Assembly: GCA_002780065.1 (NCBI GenBank)
Contig: PEWQ01000133.1
Coordinates: 1 to 14,633 of the forward strand
Direction: 5' to 3'
Source: Candidatus Hydrogenedentes bacterium CG07_land_8_20_14_0_80_42_17
GTDB taxonomy: Bacteria > UBA8481
Length of the DNA stretch: 14,633 nt
The position numbers were made by a program, and so were the translations under genes. Under the pieces are notes generated by a model. That model ran no database searches and was not told the origin of the DNA. It saw only the letters and a list, made by a program, of their open reading frames with translations. Positions 1 to 7,802 of the stretch are shown here, in pieces. Numbering within the stretch: position 1 is the stretch's first letter; every line of letters begins with the position of its first letter.

Positions 1-27
1 TTCGCACCTTCGGTGCTCGCAATGACA
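1..27 (-). repeat. Interspersed palindromic repeat, partial copy
   Basis: Bases 1-27 are the exact reverse complement of 14455-14481. The core is a small hairpin, GCACC-GAA-GGTGC, inside a motif of the TGTCATTGCGA type. The window edge cuts the element, so its other arm is not visible. This looks like a REP- or MITE-like intergenic element. It encodes nothing. Confidence 0.75.
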
Positions 28-45
28 ACAGGAAATTGCGTCTCA

Positions 46-154
46 AAGAACGTGTGAAATAATTGAAAAATGAAAATTGATAAATAAAATTTTCAATTTG
101 CACTTTCCAATTTGCAATTTCAAATATTATAACTCGTCTTGGAGGCGCGTGCGC
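46..154. repeat. 109-bp direct repeat, copy 1
   Basis: This segment is repeated at 181-289 with a period of 135 bp and only a couple of visible differences (for example CAATTT here against CATTTT in copy 2, and GCGCG against GCGCC near the end). It is very AT-rich for about 85 bases, then ends in a GC-rich tail starting TCTTGGAGGCGC. The AT-rich part can fold back on itself (ATGAAAATT against AATTTTCA). No gene was found in 1-312. That whole stretch is repeats plus the 3' flank of the mqn operon. Confidence 0.85.
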
Positions 155-180
155 TACGCGTCAATGGATGTCTCGCGACG
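141..180 (+). repeat. GC-rich palindromic repeat, diverged copy
   Basis: This 40-bp GC-rich segment sits at the junction between the two 109-bp direct repeats. It aligns with the hairpin element at 14379-14421: both contain GCGCT, one variable base, then CGCGTCAATGGA, followed by a related TCGC-containing end. The outer arms have decayed here, so the long stem seen in the right-hand copy is lost. It is probably an older member of the same interspersed family. Confidence 0.55.
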
Positions 181-289
181 AAGAACGTGTGAAATAATTG
201 AAAAATGAAAATTGATAAATAAAATTTTCATTTTGCACTTTCCAATTTGCAATTTCAAATATTATAACTCGTCTTGGAGGCGCCTGCGC
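181..289. repeat. 109-bp direct repeat, copy 2
   Basis: Second copy of the 46-154 repeat. In this copy the AT-rich hairpin is a perfect 11-bp stem (AAATGAAAATT / AATTTTCATTT), whereas copy 1 has a mismatch. The end contains a short GC palindrome (GGCGC-CT-GCGCC, 279-290). Between here and the mqnE/mqnC stop, the minus strand reads a run of A, GCAA, then eight T. That is at most a weak terminator-like structure for the mqn operon. Confidence 0.85.
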
Positions 290-312
290 CCATGTAGAAA
301 AAAATTGCTTTT

Positions 313-2478
313 TTACCACTCTTTCACAAATTCGTACAAAGTCGTTCTCTGAATAGGCTTCATTCCTGTTCGTTTAATAAGTGTAATTAATTTTCCGAGA
401 TCCAATTCATACGAAATTCCCGTCTCACGCACAACCTTCTCTTCCATCAATATTCCTCCGAAATCGTCTGCTCCGTAAAGCAGAGCTGTCTGCGCTAGAT
501 CGGGGCTTTCTGTGACCCATCCGGCTTGAACGTGTTCAAAATTATCCAGAGCTATCCGCGATAACGAAACCATTTTTAAATAATCTACGCCTGTTTCCTG
601 TTCTCTAGAAAGTCTTGTTCTCGCTGATTGAAAACTCCATGGAATAAATGCTGTAAAGCCTCCGGTCTCATCCTGCAATTCTCTCAATCTATCTAAATGT
701 TCAACGCGGTCATCAATCGTCTCGCCTAAACCATATACCATTGTAGCCGTGCTCTTCATTCCAAGTCCATGCACCGCTCTCATCACACTGAGCCATTCCG
801 CTGTTGATATTTTTTTTGGACTAATTTTTTTTCGCACATCATCAACAAGTATCTCTGCTCCGCCGCCTGGAAGCGAATCCAGACCGGCATCTTTTAATCG
901 ACGTAAAGTTTCTTCTATCGTTATTCCTTCTTTTTTTGCCAGAAAAACAATTTCAGTCGGGCTCAAAGAATGATTCCAAATCCGTGTCTCCGATTTTATC
1001 CTTCGGAATAGAGTTTCAAAAAAACTTAGACTCAGGTCGGAGTTCAGTCCGCCCTGAATCAATACTTGAGTCGCTCCGTTATTCTCCGCGTTCTTGATCT
1101 TCTCTAACACCTCATCTTCAGACAAAAGAAACCCATTTTCCGCGCCCGGAGCAACATGAAAGGCGCAAAAGCTGCAGCCTGTCTCACAGATATTCGTCAG
1201 CGAAATATTTCGGTCTATGACGAATGTAGCTCTGTCCGGACAGTTCTTCTGTTTTCGAACAATATTCGCCAGCGAACCGAGTTTTTGAAAAGAAGTCGAA
1301 TTCCACAAATCAATCAATTCATAGTGCGAGATTCTTTTTCCATCCAAAATTTTTCGACGAACACTTTCATAAATATCATTTTTGAATTTAAATTTAACTG
1401 GTGCCTTGCTTTTCTCACTAAAATCTGAGGATACTTTTTCGTCCCAAATAGGTTCATACAAACTATTCACATATCTTGATTCTAATCCTAACTGTTCAAT
1501 AAACCTTTTCATTTCGTCAAGAGATGAAAAACGTCTTTGATTCGAAGCACCCGCGGACAATGCGATTCGCTCGTCAAAACTAGTTCCTCCGATATCATCA
1601 ACCCCCGACCGCATCAATACTTGTAAAAGTTTTCGGTCAAGATAATTCGACAAAGCTCGTATATGAGGAATATTATCCATGAATAATCTGGAAACCGCTG
1701 TCAAACGAAGTATCTCAGTACCAGTAGGACCGATCTCAATATTTAATTTTGTACCATGAGGATGAAACGGAAGTGGAATGAAGGCTTGAAAACCGTGTGT
1801 TCTGTCCTGAAGTTCACGCACTCGTGACATGTGCTCAACAATTTCATCAATATCCTCGACATGTCCGAAAAGCATCGTCGCGTTCGAAAAAATCCCCAAC
1901 TTGTGCGCAGTCTCGTGAATTGAGAGCCACTCTTTGCCACTGATTTTATTACTGCATATCAACTTCCTAACCCGCTCGGAAAAAATTTCCGCGCCGCCGC
2001 CGGGAATCACTCTTAATCCTCTCTCTTTCAATCGAACTAAAACTTCTTCTACGGTTTTTCCTGAGCGTTTGCTGAGAGCGTCAATCTCTACCGCAGTCAG
2101 AGCCTTTATCGGCAGTCCTGGAAAATTTTTTTCAATCCTTACAAATAACTCCTCGTAATAATCTAAATCGCAAAGCTCTGTGACTCCACCAACAATATGT
2201 ATTTCTGTAATGCCGAGCTTTTTCGCATTAATAAGTTTTTCTTCGGCAGAGTTTAAATCAAGATGAAATGCATCTTCAGAATCTAAATCTTTCCAATAAG
2301 CGCAGAGTTTACATTTATTTTCGCAAATATTCGTCGGATTCAAATTCAGGCTATTCGTAAAATATGTTTTCGCACCATGCAGTTTAAATCTGAATGAATC
2401 AGCCTCATACATCAGTTCCGGTAAATATGCCTTTGTCAGCAATTCCGCCGCTTCGTCTTCAAAAATCCTGTTGTTCAT
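313..2478 (-). CDS. mqnE-mqnC: Aminofutalosine synthase / dehypoxanthine futalosine cyclase fusion (MqnE-MqnC)
   Basis: A 721-residue protein with two complete radical SAM enzymes in tandem. The N-terminal half (about 1-360) resembles MqnE, which joins the MqnA product to S-adenosylmethionine to make 6-amino-6-deoxyfutalosine. It has the cluster cysteines C52, C56 and C59, HIVGG at 94-98, PGGGAEIF at 159-166 and FIPLPFHP at 233-240. The C-terminal half (about 366-721) resembles MqnC, which cyclises dehypoxanthine futalosine. It has C431, C435 and C438, IQGGLNSDL, HSLSPTEI, PGGGAEIL and QDETGGFTAFIPW. Each half has the usual single-enzyme length, so nothing is missing. The layout parallels FbiC (CofG-CofH fusion) of F420 synthesis, built from related enzymes, but the motifs and neighbours indicate menaquinone. 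The start ATG overlaps the mqnA stop by 4 bp (ATGA), implying translational coupling. The fusion order is seen directly; the functions follow from the families. Confidence 0.93.
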   Translation of the reverse strand: MNNRIFEDEAAELLTKAYLPELMYEADSFRFKLHGAKTYFTNSLNLNPTNICENKCKLCAYWKDLDSEDAFHLDLNSAEEKLINAKKLGITEIHIVGGVTELCDLDYYEELFVRIEKNFPGLPIKALTAVEIDALSKRSGKTVEEVLVRLKERGLRVIPGGGAEIFSERVRKLICSNKISGKEWLSIHETAHKLGIFSNATMLFGHVEDIDEIVEHMSRVRELQDRTHGFQAFIPLPFHPHGTKLNIEIGPTGTEILRLTAVSRLFMDNIPHIRALSNYLDRKLLQVLMRSGVDDIGGTSFDERIALSAGASNQRRFSSLDEMKRFIEQLGLESRYVNSLYEPIWDEKVSSDFSEKSKAPVKFKFKNDIYESVRRKILDGKRISHYELIDLWNSTSFQKLGSLANIVRKQKNCPDRATFVIDRNISLTNICETGCSFCAFHVAPGAENGFLLSEDEVLEKIKNAENNGATQVLIQGGLNSDLSLSFFETLFRRIKSETRIWNHSLSPTEIVFLAKKEGITIEETLRRLKDAGLDSLPGGGAEILVDDVRKKISPKKISTAEWLSVMRAVHGLGMKSTATMVYGLGETIDDRVEHLDRLRELQDETGGFTAFIPWSFQSARTRLSREQETGVDYLKMVSLSRIALDNFEHVQAGWVTESPDLAQTALLYGADDFGGILMEEKVVRETGISYELDLGKLITLIKRTGMKPIQRTTLYEFVKEW

Positions 2479-3224
2479 CGTGAAAGCTCTTTATTAAAGA
2501 AAGGAATAATCTTCTGTCTGAATTCATTTATCGCTTCGAGTTCATCTTCTCCTAATTCAAAATAAACTGAACGAGTTAAATATTCCAAGCAAAACGACTC
2601 TGACAATCCTAGCTGTTTGGAATATCTGCTTGCAATAGTCTCAATCCTTTTTTTTCCGATTTCCAATGACTCACGAATAATCTTCGCAATTTCTTTTCCG
2701 CGCGAATCGCCATTTTTATAAACCCAAACCGCAAAGACAAACGGCAGACCGGTAAGTTCTTTCCATGCAAATGAAAGGTCTATCTCTTCAATAACTTTTG
2801 GCGCCTTGAAAAATGCTTTGTCGCCTATCACAATCTCAGCATCGTATTCTTCAGTTTCATGATTCACGATATCTGCATCGATTTCAAAAAGTTCACGGGC
2901 AAGTACTTTTACAAGAAGATTTGATGTATGAGAAGCCGGATCTTCACGAATCTTTTTTATGCTCTTCAATGGTTTGTAAAGCCTAAGCAAAACGCTTTTG
3001 ACATTTCCCAATGAAGCAACGCCTATACCGTCTATCAGCTCAACTGAATCATTCGACAAATAATCAACAATCGGAACGAAAGCAGAATCGATTCTATTGT
3101 TTAGAAGCTCATCCATCAGCTTCGAAGGTTCCAAATGAATAAGCGTCACATCACTTCGTTCGCGCAATCCTTCAATCAGAGGCGCTGTATTCAAAAAACT
3201 TGATGCTCCAAATCGCAGTTTCAT
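2475..3224 (-). CDS. mqnA: Chorismate dehydratase MqnA
   Basis: A 249-residue cytosolic enzyme for the first committed step of the futalosine route: dehydration of chorismate to 3-[(1-carboxyvinyl)oxy]benzoate. It has the periplasmic-binding-protein-like fold of the MqnA/MqnD family. Signature stretches are SSFLNTAPL near residue 8, a DSAFVPIVDYL segment near 46-56, GNVKSVLL near 73-80, the S-HTSNLL region near 98-104, and WKELTGLPFVFAVW near 163-176. Its length is typical. It overlaps mqnE/mqnC by 4 bp. Upstream lies a 130-bp gap, the largest inside the operon, which may hold an internal promoter. No strong Shine-Dalgarno sequence precedes the ATG. Confidence 0.95.
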   Translation of the reverse strand: MKLRFGASSFLNTAPLIEGLRERSDVTLIHLEPSKLMDELLNNRIDSAFVPIVDYLSNDSVELIDGIGVASLGNVKSVLLRLYKPLKSIKKIREDPASHTSNLLVKVLARELFEIDADIVNHETEEYDAEIVIGDKAFFKAPKVIEEIDLSFAWKELTGLPFVFAVWVYKNGDSRGKEIAKIIRESLEIGKKRIETIASRYSKQLGLSESFCLEYLTRSVYFELGEDELEAINEFRQKIIPFFNKELSR

Positions 3225-3354
3225 ATCTTAATGATACAGAAAAAACAGGCACAGAACCACAGATTAGACGGATTACAGGATAATTAAAAAATCATTGCAA
3301 GCTGTGATTCTCCGTATCTCGGTATCTCCGAATTTAAATATTTTTTCCTCAATA
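3225..3354 (-). promoter_or_regulatory. Operon gap with a candidate internal promoter for mqnA-mqnE/mqnC
   Basis: This is the only sizeable gap in the mqn operon. On the minus strand TTGCAA (3295-3300) and TGTAAT (3272-3277) are 17 bp apart, 4/6 and 5/6 matches to a sigma-70 promoter. The TGTAAT falls inside a degenerate CACAGATTA / GGATTACAGG-type sequence, and the adjacent CTCCGTATCTCGGTATCTCCG is itself internally repetitive. Such low-complexity intergenic repeats produce promoter look-alikes by chance, so the call is tentative. Confidence 0.25.
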
Positions 3355-4056
3355 TTACTTTCTCGCGATAAATATTGAGACTATTCCTGCCGTCACTTTT
3401 ATAGCTTCAACAACCTTCCAACCGGCTCTACTGATCATTTCTATTATCGCTTTCTGCTCGGGAAATTTTTCAATCGATTTCGCTAAATATTTGTATGCGC
3501 TTCCGTTTGAAAACAATCCTCCAATAATTGGAAGGACGGTTCTATTGTATATTCTATGAAAAATTCTTATCACAAAATTTCGCGGTCTTGTGAGTTCCAG
3601 AACTGTTATGTTTCCCCCAGTTTTTACTACGCGGTAAGTCTCCTCGAATACCGCACTTTGATCCGATATGTTTCTGATGCAAAATCCTGAAATCATTCCG
3701 TCGAAAACTTCTTTTCGAAACGGCATCTTCATAGCATCGCCGACAACAAACTTTACTGTTTTTCCAAATCTTCTCTTCTCAAAATTTTTCTTTGCCGCTC
3801 GAAGCATTGAATAAACCGGATCCAATCCGATTACCCTTGCACTTTCGCATTTTGAAATGAGTTCAAGGCTCATGGCGCCGGTTCCACAGCCTAAATCCAA
3901 GTAGCATTTTCCTTTTGCAGGTTCGAGCAATGTAGCCGTCCTATTTCTCCAATACCTGTCCAATCCCAGAGAAAGTATCGAATTGAGAAGATCATATTTC
4001 GGAACTATCTTCGAAAACATTTCTCTGTTGGTTTTAGCATCCATAAGCGCATTCAT
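3355..4056 (-). CDS. menG: Demethylmenaquinone methyltransferase (MenG/UbiE)
   Basis: A 233-residue SAM-dependent methyltransferase for the last step of menaquinone synthesis, C-methylation of demethylmenaquinone. It carries the UbiE signatures in order: MFSKIVPKYDLLNSILSLG at 13-31, the SAM loop DLGCGTG at 54-60, GLDP at 77-80, GDAMKMPF at 106-113, and FCIRNISD at 125-132. Near the C-terminus it has the LPIIGG...AYKYL..SIEKFP block diagnostic of UbiE/MenG. Length and ends are normal. Six bases separate it from the mqnL stop upstream. Because the route here gives 1,4-dihydroxy-6-naphthoate derivatives, the substrate is inferred to be the menaquinone precursor rather than a ubiquinone precursor. 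Confidence 0.93.
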   Translation of the reverse strand: MNALMDAKTNREMFSKIVPKYDLLNSILSLGLDRYWRNRTATLLEPAKGKCYLDLGCGTGAMSLELISKCESARVIGLDPVYSMLRAAKKNFEKRRFGKTVKFVVGDAMKMPFRKEVFDGMISGFCIRNISDQSAVFEETYRVVKTGGNITVLELTRPRNFVIRIFHRIYNRTVLPIIGGLFSNGSAYKYLAKSIEKFPEQKAIIEMISRAGWKVVEAIKVTAGIVSIFIARK

Positions 4057-4062
4057 ATCTAT

Positions 4063-5820
4063 CTATTTAATTCCATATCGATTCCATTTCTTCTCAACTT
4101 CTTTCACTTTTTCCTGATCAAATTCTACCGGTTTTCTGTATCCTTCTTTCCATCGGGCATCAACCATAATCGGTGTATTCATTAATAACCTGTTTCCTTC
4201 TACCCGGATAGATGCCGGATAAATGTCTCGCTCCGGATCGAATCGCGTAAACCATCCCCAGAGCATAAGCATCGAATCTGCCATAGGCACATCCTGAGAA
4301 ACCAAAACCTGAAATGGAAATTTCGACGTTATCTCATTTCTTGCTAAAGCCTCGCGTAATGAGTGCAGTTCAGATTTGTCGCTCACCTGCGCCATCAAAA
4401 AACCTTCGCCAAGCCGATGTAATTTCAAAATGTCTTTGTGTATTCCGCCAGGCAAATCCTTTGGAGCATTTTTCCGAATCTCATCTCTTCTCAGCGCCAT
4501 CACGATTAATTTCGAGCCCTCATTCATCTTTGGTCCGGTGAAATCGAGTGTGTCTTGAGCAGAAGGAGAAATGATATACAACGAATCTTTCGGATCAAAA
4601 TATCTGAAAACAGATTTGCTTACCTCTTCGAAGTTTCTGACATTTACATCTTGATCCACAACAATCAACACCTTTGTCAAAGATAGTTGCCCTTCACCCA
4701 ATACTGAAAACGCGTGTTTCAATGCTTCATGCGGATAGCGTTCCGAAACTGAAAGAACAGCGAGCGGATGGAATCCGGTTTCAGGATACGCCCAAAAATC
4801 TTTAATGCCGGGCTTCATTAATTTCAAAAGAGGAATTGTCAATTCCTGCAATGCCTCGCCGATAAAATAATCTTCTTGCGGCGGCTTGCCGACTACAGTC
4901 GCGGGATAAATTGCATTCTTTCTGGATAAAATTCTTTCGACTCGGAAAACAGGAAAATCAGCGGAATGAGAATAATGCCCTAGATGGTCTCCAAACGGTC
5001 CTTCTCGCCTTGTGTCGCCTTTTGTCACCGTTCCTTCAAGAACAAATTCAGATGATGCGGGGATTCTATGTCCTGACGGTCTTCGAATTGTTTGAAGCGG
5101 TTCTCCCATGATAAAAGAAGCTAGAATTCTTTCGTCAATTCCTTCCGGCAGAGGCGCAATCGCTGAAAGAGTCAAAGCCGGCGGCCCGCCAAGAATGACG
5201 CTTACAGGCAAAGTGCGCCCTAATCGGACAGCTTTAGCAAAATGAAATCCTCCGCCTTTCTCGATCTGCCAATGCATTCCTGTCGAGGTTGAGTCGAATC
5301 TCTGCATGCGGTAAATTCCAAGATTACCAATTCCAGTTTCAGGATCGATTGTATGAATGAGCGGTAAAGTAAAAAAATATCCTCCATCTAAAGGCCAGCA
5401 CTTCAAACACGGCAAAGTGTTTAAATCCGGTTTGTTGTCTATTCTGTCTAGAACAGCTCCGCGGCTCTTTTCCGAAAAACCGGTTCTCATCACTTTCCAA
5501 ATAGTTCCACGCTCATTCCATATGTTTGATAAAGTCGGCGGCATAAGCCGATGAAAAAGTGAAACCAGCTGTGAGCCGATTTCAGTTGGCGGCCTGGCGA
5601 AAGCGAGTTCGACCCGTTCGCGCGTTCCAAATAGATTCGTCACAACCGGATAATTCGAACCCTTCACATTTTGAAAAAGCAAAGCCGGGCCCCGCTCCGC
5701 CAGCACTCTGTGCTGAATAATCGTTATCTCTTCGCAAGGATCGACTTCCTCACTTATTCTGACTAGAAGTCCCTTTGATTCAAGTTCGGAAATAAAACTT
5801 CTTAAATCTCTGTGAATCAT
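4063..5820 (-). CDS. mqnL: UbiD-family decarboxylase MqnL (menaquinone futalosine route)
   Basis: A 585-residue UbiD-family decarboxylase, predicted to remove the carboxyl group from prenylated 1,4-dihydroxy-6-naphthoate using prenylated FMN. Family hallmarks are the N-terminal RDLRSFISELESKG, the cofactor/active-site region NLGIYRMQ (R171), EFVLEG (E258, E262) and REGPFGDHLGHYS (E273). The C-terminus, LWGWFTRFDPERDIYP...DARWKEG, is the extended tail seen in MqnL proteins, which are longer than E. coli UbiD. Its start overlaps the ubiX stop by 4 bp (ATGA), which fits, since UbiX makes the cofactor this enzyme needs. The MqnL assignment over generic UbiD rests on length, tail and neighbourhood. 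Confidence 0.9.
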   Translation of the reverse strand: MIHRDLRSFISELESKGLLVRISEEVDPCEEITIIQHRVLAERGPALLFQNVKGSNYPVVTNLFGTRERVELAFARPPTEIGSQLVSLFHRLMPPTLSNIWNERGTIWKVMRTGFSEKSRGAVLDRIDNKPDLNTLPCLKCWPLDGGYFFTLPLIHTIDPETGIGNLGIYRMQRFDSTSTGMHWQIEKGGGFHFAKAVRLGRTLPVSVILGGPPALTLSAIAPLPEGIDERILASFIMGEPLQTIRRPSGHRIPASSEFVLEGTVTKGDTRREGPFGDHLGHYSHSADFPVFRVERILSRKNAIYPATVVGKPPQEDYFIGEALQELTIPLLKLMKPGIKDFWAYPETGFHPLAVLSVSERYPHEALKHAFSVLGEGQLSLTKVLIVVDQDVNVRNFEEVSKSVFRYFDPKDSLYIISPSAQDTLDFTGPKMNEGSKLIVMALRRDEIRKNAPKDLPGGIHKDILKLHRLGEGFLMAQVSDKSELHSLREALARNEITSKFPFQVLVSQDVPMADSMLMLWGWFTRFDPERDIYPASIRVEGNRLLMNTPIMVDARWKEGYRKPVEFDQEKVKEVEKKWNRYGIK

Positions 5821-6377
5821 TTCGAGTCTGACCAGTATCTTCCGTTGTCGTCTCCGAATTGCTGTAAAACTCGATCAGCAAATACTTCAAATGTTTCCGA
5901 CATTGTGACAGTATCTGGCGCTCGGCCCCGAAAAAAATAATACGGAATCGAAAGAGGCATTACAACCGCGCCTGCAGATGAAACTTTCGCCGCATTCAAA
6001 AAGTCAATATGAGACCAAGGAGATTCCCGGACACACAAAACCAGTTTTCGCTTTTCTTTCAAATGACAATGCGCGGCTCTCGTTATCAGAGAATCGGCAA
6101 TTCCGTTACTGACCTTCGCAAGTGTATTTGTCGTGCAAGGCAAAATTATCATTCCTAATGTTGGAGTCGAACCTGATGCTATCGGAGCCGCCATATCATC
6201 ATCTTCAAAAACCTTTTCAGCGTTCTTAATGAGCTCTTCATATTTGCACTCTTCTTTTTCGAGAACTATTTTTCCATGTCTGCTAATAATCAGCCATATC
6301 GGCCACGGCGACCTCTTCATCAGCGAAATTGCTGATGCAATTCCTGTCGCCCCTGTTATGCCTAGAACAAGTCTCAT
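5817..6377 (-). CDS. ubiX: Flavin prenyltransferase UbiX (MqnM)
   Basis: A 186-residue flavoprotein that attaches a dimethylallyl group to FMN, producing the prenyl-FMN cofactor of the neighbouring UbiD-type decarboxylase. It shows the family motifs GITGATG at 6-12, LPCTTNTLAKVSNGIADSL in mid-protein, RAAHCHLKEKRKLVL, then CVRESPWSHIDFLNAAKV and a GAVVMPLSIPYYFF segment. Length matches UbiX. Both ends overlap neighbours by 4 bp (mqnB/mqnP upstream, mqnL downstream), so it is embedded in a translationally coupled chain. In futalosine clusters this gene is also called mqnM. Confidence 0.93.
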   Translation of the reverse strand: MRLVLGITGATGIASAISLMKRSPWPIWLIISRHGKIVLEKEECKYEELIKNAEKVFEDDDMAAPIASGSTPTLGMIILPCTTNTLAKVSNGIADSLITRAAHCHLKEKRKLVLCVRESPWSHIDFLNAAKVSSAGAVVMPLSIPYYFFRGRAPDTVTMSETFEVFADRVLQQFGDDNGRYWSDSK

Positions 6378-7801
6378 CTCAAAAGCACCACCAGTGAAGC
6401 AGTGCCGGAAGCAATGGCTGAAAGAGGAAAAAATCTTACAGCTATAGGAATATTTTTATTGCCGGAAAAAATAAAAGTTAAACCTGTCAAAAAAAGCGCA
6501 AGCCCTGCAAGCGCTCCCTGCCCCAATTCAAGCCAGAGCAAAAATAGAAATGCAAATGCGATCGTATGAGAAATCGATGCAATTTTGACTGCATTTTTTT
6601 CTCCAAATTTTACCGGCAGACTTTTTACACCGGTAATCCTATCGGAAGTTATATCCATAATAGAGTAGATGATATCAAATCCGCTCATCCAAAAAAATGT
6701 GAAACCGGCGAGATAAATTATATCAGAGTTCAAAGGCAAACTCTTCGAAGTCGCAACATAGGCTCCAAGCGGCGCTAATGCCAGGCACAAGCCGATTCCG
6801 AAATGACATAAACTTGTGAATCGCTTGAGCAGAGAATAAAGCGCAAGCGGAATTATCGGAACAATCGAAAGCTTCAGACATAAATTACCGAGTGCGGCGC
6901 ATCCCGCGAAATATGCAATCAAACCAAATAGCGCCGCGAACATTGCAGATTTAGTTGAGACTTTTCCTGCAGGAAGTTCTCTTCGCCATGTCCTCGGATT
7001 CTTCGCGTCGAGATCTTTATCGAGAATTCTATTCAATGTCATTCCAAAAGTCCGTGCTCCAACTCCGACTAAGATAATAAGCATCAGCTCATTAAATTTT
7101 GGCTCAACATGAGCTCCAAGCCACGCGCCGGCAAAAAGCAACGGGAGGCTGAATAACGTATGTTCGAGCCGCGTTAATTTGTGCCAGCGTTGAATTATGT
7201 TGTCTTGAGTTTCTATGAGCTCGCCAAGTCTTTCATAAATAATCGAGGCAAGCTTTTCTGAAACGATTGGCAGATTTTTTTTCAATAATTTTTTTTCGCC
7301 GTCAGAGGCATGGTCAGTCACTCCTTTAATGATATAACATCCGGCATTCTTCTCTTTGCACACTGCCGCTACCGCGAATCCTTCCATATCAACAAGCTGA
7401 ACCGAAAATGATAACTCTCTTCTTTTCGAATCGTCAAAAAGTCCTTCAGAAATAGAAGCTAATCTTGATTCTTCAAGCAAAGGCCATGACTCGATATTTA
7501 TCGCGCAACTTTTCTCTTCAGCATTAATTACGTTCACAACTGTAAAGCAATCTCCGATGGAATAGGACTCATTCAACGCTCCGGCAACACCGGCATTGAT
7601 TATAGTTTTGACTCCGTAATGTTCGATCAAGAGCCTGCATCTTTCTTCAGCCGCTCGTAATCCCATACCGGAAACAGCAACTAAAAATTTTTCGCCTTTT
7701 ATGAAAAAACAATAAAGGTTTTTTTCGTCTTCAGAAGTCGCATTTACCTTCAACAAGAACGGCTGAGCCTCTTCATAAGTTGCAAATATAATTGCTATCA
7801 A
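6374..7801 (-). CDS. mqnB-mqnP: Futalosine nucleosidase / naphthoate prenyltransferase fusion (MqnB-MqnP)
   Basis: A 475-residue two-domain protein. Residues 1 to about 195 form an MTAN/MqnB-type nucleosidase: an acidic FATYEEA near 6-12, GVAGAL near 71-76, VDMEG (D138, E140) and the purine-binding VTDHASD (D163). It should cleave futalosine or aminofutalosine to dehypoxanthine futalosine. From about 205 to the end is a UbiA-family membrane prenyltransferase with RLEHTLFSLP at 211-220, the first Asp-rich motif NRILDKDLD at 257-265 followed by NPRT, and the second motif DITSDRITG with D383 and D387. It then has several hydrophobic segments typical of MqnP. The linker is only about ten residues. 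The start is TTG, one base after the mqnD stop; it is preferred because the nucleosidase N-terminus begins there and no ATG precedes it. The fusion tethers a normally soluble enzyme to the membrane and joins two non-adjacent steps. Confidence 0.9.
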   Translation of the reverse strand: MIAIIFATYEEAQPFLLKVNATSEDEKNLYCFFIKGEKFLVAVSGMGLRAAEERCRLLIEHYGVKTIINAGVAGALNESYSIGDCFTVVNVINAEEKSCAINIESWPLLEESRLASISEGLFDDSKRRELSFSVQLVDMEGFAVAAVCKEKNAGCYIIKGVTDHASDGEKKLLKKNLPIVSEKLASIIYERLGELIETQDNIIQRWHKLTRLEHTLFSLPLLFAGAWLGAHVEPKFNELMLIILVGVGARTFGMTLNRILDKDLDAKNPRTWRRELPAGKVSTKSAMFAALFGLIAYFAGCAALGNLCLKLSIVPIIPLALYSLLKRFTSLCHFGIGLCLALAPLGAYVATSKSLPLNSDIIYLAGFTFFWMSGFDIIYSIMDITSDRITGVKSLPVKFGEKNAVKIASISHTIAFAFLFLLWLELGQGALAGLALFLTGLTFIFSGNKNIPIAVRFFPLSAIASGTASLVVLLR

Positions 7802-7802
7802 T

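Noticed and set aside
1-312. CRISPR array in the left noncoding region
   Set aside because: There are only two copies of a 109-bp unit, too long for CRISPR repeats, with a single 26-bp separator and no cas gene nearby.
313-2478. F420-synthesis protein FbiC (CofG-CofH fusion)
   Set aside because: The two-radical-SAM layout is similar, but the motifs (HIVGG, IQGGLNSDL, PGGGAEI, QDETGGFTAFIPW) and the surrounding mqnA, mqnD, mqnL and ubiX genes indicate MqnE and MqnC.
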